Assembly: GCA_034437615.1 (NCBI GenBank)
Contig: DAOTTW010000363.1
Coordinates: forward strand, 1-5,311
Reading direction: 5' to 3'
Length of the DNA stretch: 5,311 bases
DNA from: DAOTTW01 sp034437615
GTDB taxonomy: Bacteria; Chloroflexota; Anaerolineae; Aggregatilineales; Phototrophicaceae
Numbering within the stretch: position 1 is the first letter of the stretch; the number at the start of each line of letters is the position of its first letter. A model generated the notes under the pieces. That model was not told the origin of the DNA, made no database searches, and was given only the letters and a program-made list of their open reading frames with translations. The position numbers and the translations under genes are program-made. This document shows positions 1 to 4,096 of the stretch, one piece after another.

Positions 1-685
1 CGGCTGCTGTGCCTGGGGTGGCCGGATGCCGCTACGCATCGGTGAGGAAACCGTCAGCTACCGCACGACCTGGCTGCCGCCCTGGGCCTACAACGACCTG
101 CATGTGATCGCGCATGAGATGGGGCATGGTTGGGGCTTACCGCATTCCTCCGGTCCTTATGGGCAGGTGTATGATAGCGCCTGGGATGTGATGAGCGGTG
201 GCAGCCGCATGACGCCCGAATGCCGCCTGAGTGAGCCGGACTATGGCTGTGTGCAGGTGGGCACTATCGGCTATCACCTGGAGATGCTCGGCTGGCTGCC
301 ACAAGAGCGCATCGCGACGGTGGAGCGAGGCAGCAGCGCGACCTTGACCATCGAAGCGCTGACGACGCAGCAGCCCGACCAGCAAAAGCGCGATATGCTG
401 CTGGTCAATGTGCCTGTGCGTGAGGGCCGCTTCTACACCGTCGAAGTGCGCAACTTCATCAACTATGATCGCAACGTGCCCGGTGAGGCTGTCGTGTTGC
501 ATGAGGTACAGCCCAGCCGCCGCGAACCTGCAAAGGTGGTCGATGGCGATAACAACGGCAACCCGAACGACGAGGGCGCGATGTGGCTGCCGGGCGAGAC
601 CTACGATAACCGCGATGCCAACATCAAGGTAGAGGTGCTGGGCCGCACGGGGACGACGTTCACGGTGCGCATCAGCAACGGCTGA
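1..685 (+). CDS. Secreted M6-like zinc metalloprotease, C-terminal part (5' end outside window)
   Basis: Predicted zinc endopeptidase, probably exported, cutting extracellular proteins. The frame is open from base 2 with no stop, reading GCCAWGG before the first ATG at base 26. That ATG is therefore internal and the true start, with any signal peptide, lies to the left. The zinc site HEMGHGWGLPH (bases 113-145) fits HExxHxxGxxH: two His ligands, the catalytic Glu and a third His. A Met-turn-like WDVMSGG follows with its Met at base 191, then a GYHLEMLGWLP stretch. The rest is beta-rich: YTVEVRNFINYDRNVPG followed by VVLHEV resembles the 'YxxExRxxxxxDxxLPGxGxxxxHV' stretch of M6 peptidases, and the protein ends FTVRISNG. 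The third ligand is His, as in metzincins, while the downstream part looks M6-like, so the exact family (M6, M11 or a mixed clade) is uncertain. The protease call itself is firm. The stop is TGA at 683-685. Confidence 0.88.
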   Translation, partial: GCCAWGGRMPLRIGEETVSYRTTWLPPWAYNDLHVIAHEMGHGWGLPHSSGPYGQVYDSAWDVMSGGSRMTPECRLSEPDYGCVQVGTIGYHLEMLGWLPQERIATVERGSSATLTIEALTTQQPDQQKRDMLLVNVPVREGRFYTVEVRNFINYDRNVPGEAVVLHEVQPSRREPAKVVDGDNNGNPNDEGAMWLPGETYDNRDANIKVEVLGRTGTTFTVRISNG

Positions 686-694
686 TAGGTTTCA

Positions 695-712
695 GGGCGG
701 CTGACGCCGCCC
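695..712. repeat. Perfect GC-rich hairpin between convergent genes (REP-like or bidirectional terminator)
   Basis: GGGCGGC (695-701), loop TGAC, GCCGCCC (706-712) form a perfect 7-bp stem ten bases after the protease stop, in the gap between two convergent genes. The position suits a shared transcription terminator. However, neither strand has a T-run after the stem, so an intrinsic Rho-independent terminator is not well supported. The arm continues as CCCCTACA, and the ten bases CGCCCCTACA (708-717) recur exactly at 2791-2800. Palindromes ending in GCCCCTAC are often dispersed in bacterial intergenic regions, so a REP-like element is the alternative reading. Confidence 0.55.
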
Positions 713-744
713 CTACAAGGTGCGTCTGGGGTTAAGGGGTGCGG

Positions 745-1821
745 CTATTGAGATGCGATAATCGTCAGGTCGCAGCCGCTAACCTCCCCTGTCAGCGTGA
801 CCTGACACACCTCGCGCATGGTGCGCACCGTCTCCATCAGGATAATGTCAGCGTCCGGGTGCCAGTTGATGTCCGTAATCAGGTTGGCGTCTGTGCTTAA
901 GAGCGTCTTGAAGCTGTCATCCTGCGTATTGTATAGCATCAGTTCAGAGTCGGTGCTGCCGCCGAGTGTCGCGCTCAGGGCCAGGTAGCGCCCCTGCGGG
1001 GACCAACGTGCCGCGCCCACGCGCCGTCCATCGGCCACGAGCGCCTGCGTCTCGTCGGCCTGTACGTCCCGCACGCTGTAGGCCCCACCGGAGTCGATAT
1101 GCCGCCCGCGCCACAGCACATGCCCACCATCCGGCGACAGAATCAGCGTCGAAACCTCGTCCTCTGTGCTGCTCCACGTATCCAACACCGTCGGCTGCTC
1201 TGCGCCCGGTTGCCAATCGTATAGCACGAACTCGTCATCGCGGGTCGGGGCCTGCGTCGGGAAGCGGTAGCTGCCTTCTGGCGTCCACAGGCCACCGAAC
1301 AGGCGCTCGCCTGCCTCCCGTTCGGCGTCGCTTAAGCCCCACAGCGCGGCTTGCGTGCCGTCGATGCTCATCATCAGCACCTCATAGCCCATCTGAAAGG
1401 CGAACCAGGTCGCGTCGTCGCCCCATTGCGGGCTGCGGTCATACAGGATGCCGTCATAAAGCGGTGTGAAGTCGCGCCCGTTGCGGGCATTCACGCGGAT
1501 CAGGCGGCGGGCCGCGTCGGTTTGTTCGTTATACACAAAAAGGATGTAAGCGCCATCGGGTGAGCGTGCAGGGCTGCTGAAGCTGCCGTTGTAGCGCCGT
1601 GCTAGCAGCGCTTGCACGTTCGTGCGCTGGTCGTATAGCGCAAAACGCACCGGGATGAACGATGTGAAGGGCGCGAGGTTGGGGTTATCGTAGACGACGC
1701 GCCGCAATTGGGGCGTCGGGTCATCTAGCCCATTGCCGATGCCGATAGCCCCCACGATCAGGCCACAGGCCAGCACGAAGATCAGCAGGGCCGGGGCAAG
1801 GCGTCTCAGGATTAGGCGCAT
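745..1821 (-). CDS. Membrane-anchored TolB/PD40-type beta-propeller protein
   Basis: A 358-residue protein predicted to be held at the outer face of the membrane by one N-terminal helix and to act as a beta-propeller scaffold. No enzyme active site is visible. Residues 1-30 carry MRLILRR and then a long hydrophobic run (ALLIFVLACGLIVGAIG). VLAC looks like a lipobox but has Leu at -2 and the hydrophobic run continues past the Cys, so a signal anchor is more likely than a lipoprotein. PD40-like blade motifs occur near residues 83-97 (RSPDGAYILFVY), 129-144 (SPQWGDDATWFAF), 226-239 (LSPDGGHVLW), 271-284 (WSPQGRYLALSA) and 317-331 (WHPDADIILME). Cys339 and Cys350 could form a disulfide. The ATG at 1821 is chosen because GGAG (1829-1832, minus) lies seven bases upstream. 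It is convergent with the protease and divergent from the membrane protein. The propeller class is well supported; the role is unknown. Confidence 0.85.
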   Translation of the reverse strand: MRLILRRLAPALLIFVLACGLIVGAIGIGNGLDDPTPQLRRVVYDNPNLAPFTSFIPVRFALYDQRTNVQALLARRYNGSFSSPARSPDGAYILFVYNEQTDAARRLIRVNARNGRDFTPLYDGILYDRSPQWGDDATWFAFQMGYEVLMMSIDGTQAALWGLSDAEREAGERLFGGLWTPEGSYRFPTQAPTRDDEFVLYDWQPGAEQPTVLDTWSSTEDEVSTLILSPDGGHVLWRGRHIDSGGAYSVRDVQADETQALVADGRRVGAARWSPQGRYLALSATLGGSTDSELMLYNTQDDSFKTLLSTDANLITDINWHPDADIILMETVRTMREVCQVTLTGEVSGCDLTIIASQ

Positions 1822-1828
1822 AGCGTTT

Positions 1829-1832
1829 CTCC
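1829..1832 (-). promoter_or_regulatory. Ribosome binding site of the propeller gene
   Basis: Reading the minus strand, GGAG is followed by seven bases and then ATG (1821-1819). The two other ATG triplets just upstream (1840-1838 and 1834-1832) are out of frame, so this site fixes the start. Confidence 0.7.
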
Positions 1833-1850
1833 ATTGTCATAGCGTTGCCG

Positions 1851-1859
1851 ATTATGCCA
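1851..1859 (-). promoter_or_regulatory. Extended -10 promoter of the propeller gene
   Basis: On the minus strand TGGCATAAT has an extended -10 TG, one base, then CATAAT (five of six matches to TATAAT). No good -35 hexamer is seen 16-18 bases upstream, as is usual for extended -10 promoters. Transcription would start near 1844, giving a leader of about 20 bases that contains the GGAG site. This is inferred from motif match only. Confidence 0.45.
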
Positions 1860-1895
1860 CAAAAGCCTTAAGTGTAGCTAACAGGCCGCGTGCTG

Positions 1896-1918
1896 TGTTA
1901 GAATGCGCCTCATATAAT
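1896..1918 (+). promoter_or_regulatory. Promoter of the membrane-protein gene: two overlapping -10 candidates
   Basis: A perfect TATAAT lies at 1913-1918, and 14 bases earlier an extended -10, TGTTAGAAT (1896-1904). Neither has a recognisable -35. Starts near 1925 or 1911 would give leaders of about 18 or 32 bases to the ATG at 1943. The site sits back to back with the propeller promoter, so one regulator could control both genes. Confidence 0.45.
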
Positions 1919-1942
1919 TGCAGGCACCACGACAAGCAGCCC

Positions 1943-2758
1943 ATGACGCAAGCCAGCGACCCACACGACAACAACGCACTGATCCCATATCAGGAAAGCG
2001 CAGCGCCAGCCCGTAAAATCGACATCCGACGCGAAGCCCTGCGCGTGACGCTGACTGTGCTGCTGCTGATGACCCTATTCAAGCTGGATGGGCTGCTGGG
2101 GGCGGCGGCGCTGCAACCCTGGCTGCGCGTGCCTGCTGATCTGGTCGGCATCGCGTGCGGCATCGCGTTCTATGCGCTGGTGTGGCGCTGGCGCGTGATG
2201 CGCAGTGAACGGGCACTCGCCATGACTGTCGTTATGCTGGGCATTCTGCTGGGGTTGCTGGCGGCGCTGTTCCCGGCGGGGCGTTTCTTCGGCGTTTACC
2301 TGTATATGCTGCTGCCACCTGCCCTGAGTGTGCTGCTGGGGGCGCTGCTGATCGGGGTTTTCGCGTTGCTCTGGCGCTGGCGCTTGCGCCTGCCGCTGCT
2401 GGCCCTGCAAGGCTGGCTATTCAGCCTGCTCTTTACGGCTGCGTTCTATTTCGTCGGCTTCAGTTCTGCGCCCACAGCGGGGGATTTCATGTGGTTTCGG
2501 CAAGGGCTGCTGGATGCGCTACAGGCTGATGAGCAGACCGTATTGCTGCTGCGGGATGTGGGCTGGTGGCCTGTGTCGCCCGATGATGTGCCGCCGGATT
2601 CACTGCTGATCGTGCGCTGCAATGCGTTGGCCCTGGGCTGCGTGGCGCAACAGCGCGTCTACTCGGACTTTGAGCAGCGTGCCGTGTTACGCCGTGATAC
2701 CGATGCGGTGCTGCTGTTGTTGGATGGCCGTGAGGCTGCCCGTTTGCCTTTGCCATAG
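1943..2758 (+). CDS. Five-helix integral membrane protein of unknown family
   Basis: A 271-residue protein that I do not recognise. A polar N-terminus (about residues 1-32) precedes five hydrophobic segments at roughly 33-54, 62-82, 92-112, 117-143 and 152-173. A soluble tail of about 95 residues follows. Arg-rich stretches after helix 2 (WRWRVMRSER, 81-90) and helix 4 (WRWRLRL, 144-150) should face the cytoplasm. By the positive-inside rule the N-terminus is inside and the tail outside. The repeated WRWR after helices 2 and 4 hints at a duplicated helix pair. The tail has Cys226 and Cys233 and no catalytic motif I can name. The frame is open back to 1733, but that stretch lies opposite the propeller gene's N-terminus and upstream of both -10 candidates, so ATG 1943 is preferred. 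It lacks a clear Shine-Dalgarno sequence. The gene is divergent from the propeller gene, and the outside tail could meet that protein, which is inference only. Confidence 0.75.
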   Translation: MTQASDPHDNNALIPYQESAAPARKIDIRREALRVTLTVLLLMTLFKLDGLLGAAALQPWLRVPADLVGIACGIAFYALVWRWRVMRSERALAMTVVMLGILLGLLAALFPAGRFFGVYLYMLLPPALSVLLGALLIGVFALLWRWRLRLPLLALQGWLFSLLFTAAFYFVGFSSAPTAGDFMWFRQGLLDALQADEQTVLLLRDVGWWPVSPDDVPPDSLLIVRCNALALGCVAQQRVYSDFEQRAVLRRDTDAVLLLLDGREAARLPLP

Positions 2759-2790
2759 CTACTCATAGAGAAACGAAAACGACTGCGTTG

Positions 2791-2800
2791 CGCCCCTACA
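2791..2800. repeat. Second copy of CGCCCCTACA, possible remnant of an intergenic repeat
   Basis: The ten bases CGCCCCTACA match 708-717 exactly, where they form the end of a perfect palindrome. Here the partner arm is missing. Both copies are intergenic and lie just downstream of a stop codon. Ten bases is short, so chance similarity is possible. Confidence 0.3.
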
Positions 2801-2820
2801 GATTGTCTGGTTTCGGTTTC

Positions 2821-2864
2821 GTCTATCTATGTCTATCTGTGTTTATTTATCTATGTTTATTTAT
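2821..2864. repeat. Low-complexity T-rich decamer repeat
   Basis: Four imperfect ten-base units run GTCTATCTAT, GTCTATCTGT, GTTTATTTAT, a four-base CTAT interruption, then GTTTATTTAT. The tract is strikingly AT-rich against GC-rich flanks and lies in the 259-bp gap between the membrane-protein gene and the esterase gene, upstream of the esterase promoter. It may have arisen by slippage. A role as a bendable upstream element is possible but unproven. Confidence 0.6.
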
Positions 2865-2903
2865 ATTCATCAGAGCAGCGCACCCACGCAAAATCGGCCC
2901 CAA

Positions 2904-2942
2904 GCTCATGCCAAACGCATGACAACTCACCCCTGGCTCATG
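2904..2942. promoter_or_regulatory. Possible operator: inverted repeat plus spaced direct repeats
   Basis: TCATGC (2906-2911) and GCATGA (2917-2922) form a perfect six-base inverted repeat around CAAAC. In addition GCTCATG occurs at 2904-2910 and again at 2936-2942, a 32-base spacing close to three DNA turns. The second copy overlaps the expected -35 region of the esterase promoter, so a repressor bound there would block it. The repeats are visible; the operator function is inferred. Confidence 0.3.
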
Positions 2943-2961
2943 GGCGCATCTGCTCTATACT
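2933..2961 (+). promoter_or_regulatory. Promoter of the esterase gene
   Basis: TATACT at 2956-2961 matches five of six -10 consensus bases, with a weak -35 (CTGGCT, 2933-2938, three of six) at 17-base spacing. The start would be near 2968, giving a leader of about 50 bases that includes the ribosome binding site. Confidence 0.45.
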
Positions 2962-3005
2962 AAAGTGTAACAAAATATGCTTGTTTGAATAGTAAGCTGA
3001 CACCC

Positions 3006-3011
3006 AGAGGG
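3006..3011 (+). promoter_or_regulatory. Ribosome binding site that sets the esterase start
   Basis: AGAGGG is followed by six bases and ATG at 3018. The frame could also begin at TTG 2985, adding eleven residues, but the Shine-Dalgarno sequence lies within that extension and points to 3018. Confidence 0.7.
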
Positions 3012-3017
3012 AAGCCC

Positions 3018-3836
3018 ATGCAGAGCCAAAATGATATTCTTTTTCGTGAAATTGACGGGCAACAACTCAAGCTGAACATCTACCAACCGAATACCGCGTC
3101 AGAGCAAGCCCTGCCGCTGATCGTCTACATTCATGGCGGCGCATGGCGCGAAAACGACCACAACCATATCTTTTCAGAGATGACGGAAATCGTGACCGGG
3201 GCTGGTTTTGTCGTCGCTAGCATCGGCTATCGGCTGTCGCCGGCAGCCACCCACCCCGCCCAGATTGAGGATTGCACCTATGCGGTGCAGTGGTTGCGTG
3301 CCAACGCCGAGCAGTATCGCTATGATGCGACGCGCATCGGCGTCTGGGGGCATTCAGCGGGTGGGCATCTGGCGGCCCTGCTGGGCGTGACCAGCCACAC
3401 GGGGCGCTTCAGCAGCGCAGACCTGAACGCATCCGCACGGGTACACGCCGCCTGCACGATGGGCGGCATTGTGGACCTGACGCTTTTCAAGGATTACAAG
3501 GAGGGTGAGCATTACCGCGCAGATGTCACGGTTGAGGGAATGCGGGAGATGGTGCGCGATTACCTGGGTGATGACCCGGAGAACGCACCAGAGCGGACCG
3601 CCGAGGCCAACCCCATCACGCACATCAACGCACAGACGCCGCCGACGATGATTGTGCATGGCGATAAAGATGGCCTCATCCCGATAGATCAGGCGGAGCG
3701 CCTGCAACGGGCGCTGGTGGCCGCTGATGTGGATACGACCTTCTTGCGGCTCAATACCGAGCACGGCCTGCAACGCTATGAGCGCGTGGCCGCAGAGGAA
3801 GTCGCGGCGTTTTTCGATTGGACGCTGCGCGGCTAA
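3018..3836 (+). CDS. Alpha/beta-hydrolase, acetyl-esterase/BD-FAE type carboxylesterase
   Basis: A 272-residue serine hydrolase expected to cleave short-chain or acetyl esters in the cytoplasm; no signal peptide is visible. The oxyanion-hole motif HGGAW is at residues 39-43. The nucleophile elbow GHSAGG places the catalytic Ser at 113. The acid is probably Asp218 in HGDKDGLIP, and the base is His249 in NTEHGL. The order HGG, then GxSxGG, Asp and His, together with YRLSP (71-75) and 'IEDCTYAVQWLRANA' (83-97), fits the COG0657/BD-FAE-like group that includes acetylxylan and feruloyl esterases and kynurenine formamidase-like enzymes. The length is normal and nothing is missing from the triad. 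The substrate cannot be read from sequence, and no sugar-degradation or tryptophan genes lie beside it. It has its own promoter and appears to be a single-gene unit. The stop is TAA at 3834-3836. Confidence 0.9.
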   Translation: MQSQNDILFREIDGQQLKLNIYQPNTASEQALPLIVYIHGGAWRENDHNHIFSEMTEIVTGAGFVVASIGYRLSPAATHPAQIEDCTYAVQWLRANAEQYRYDATRIGVWGHSAGGHLAALLGVTSHTGRFSSADLNASARVHAACTMGGIVDLTLFKDYKEGEHYRADVTVEGMREMVRDYLGDDPENAPERTAEANPITHINAQTPPTMIVHGDKDGLIPIDQAERLQRALVAADVDTTFLRLNTEHGLQRYERVAAEEVAAFFDWTLRG

Positions 3837-3869
3837 TACCGATATAACCGATGTCGGGGGGATGCTCCA

Positions 3870-4082
3870 TCACGCCATCGCTGAAGAGTTCGGCAGCACC
3901 TGCGGCAGTTCGTAATCCACCTCTACAAAGTGGTCAATCTGGCGCACGTGGATGAAGCTATCGCCCAGCGTGCGGCTGCTGGGTGTGACGTGTGGCAGGG
4001 GGTCGGCCACAAAGCCGACAGTGCAGGCCGATGCAAACTGTGCTATAAATAGGGTGCATAACACCGCAGGCACGACCCGCAC
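3870..4082 (-). CDS. Possible small exported protein or gene remnant, 70 codons
   Basis: I do not recognise this ORF. It would start at GTG and encode 70 residues. Residues 1-20 (MRVVPAVLCTLFIAQFASAC) resemble a signal peptide with an AxA-like or weak lipobox end, followed by about 50 soluble residues (for example IDHFVEVDYELPQVLP) with no known motif. Codons in the second half favour GC-ending forms (CTG, GTG, CAG, CCG), as in the neighbouring genes, which argues for real or formerly real coding. Against it, there is no clear ribosome binding site. The GTG lies only 14 bases from the ATG of the divergent TIR gene, and that gene's -10 element falls inside the proposed signal-peptide codons. 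It ends 33 bases from the convergent esterase stop. A remnant of a larger gene cut off when the TIR-TPR gene arrived is an equally good reading. Confidence 0.4.
   Translation of the reverse strand: MRVVPAVLCTLFIAQFASACTVGFVADPLPHVTPSSRTLGDSFIHVRQIDHFVEVDYELPQVLPNSSAMA
4041..4049 (+). promoter_or_regulatory. Extended -10 promoter of the TIR-TPR gene
   Basis: TGCTATAAA contains an extended -10 TG, one base, then TATAAA (five of six matches). No convincing -35 is seen. Transcription would start near 4056, giving a leader of about 40 bases with the AGGAG site. The element overlaps the minus-strand ORF at 3870-4082. Confidence 0.5.
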
Positions 4083-4084
4083 GC

Positions 4085-4089
4085 AGGAG
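4085..4089 (+). promoter_or_regulatory. Ribosome binding site of the TIR-TPR gene
   Basis: AGGAG is followed by seven bases and then ATG at 4097, the best Shine-Dalgarno match in the window. It fixes the start just before the first TIR strand. Confidence 0.8.
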
Positions 4090-4096
4090 CCACCCC

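Noticed and set aside
966..1469. Plus-strand ORF of 167 codons inside the propeller gene.
   Set aside because: Its Arg/Pro/Ala/Ser-rich translation is typical of antisense GC-rich DNA, while the minus frame has clear PD40 motifs.
1733..1942. An upstream extension of the membrane-protein frame by 70 codons to an ATG at 1733.
   Set aside because: It lies opposite the propeller gene's N-terminus and upstream of both -10 candidates, and its translation looks unlike a protein start (Arg-rich, Cys- and His-containing, low hydrophobicity).
2770..2820. Inverted repeat GAAACGAAAAC (2770-2780) with GTTTCGGTTTC (2810-2820) as a terminator of the membrane-protein gene.
   Set aside because: Two central mismatches, a 29-base loop and mostly A:T pairs make a stable terminator unlikely. 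The T-rich tract after it is a decamer repeat, not a plain T-run.
2985..3017. TTG start of the esterase at 2985, adding eleven residues.
   Set aside because: The good AGAGGG ribosome binding site lies inside this extension and points to ATG 3018.
3837..3869. Terminator after the esterase gene, from repeated ACCGAT near 3838-3856.
   Set aside because: ACCGATAT and ACCGATGT are direct, not inverted, repeats. Only a four-base CCGA/TCGG stem is possible, and no T-run follows.
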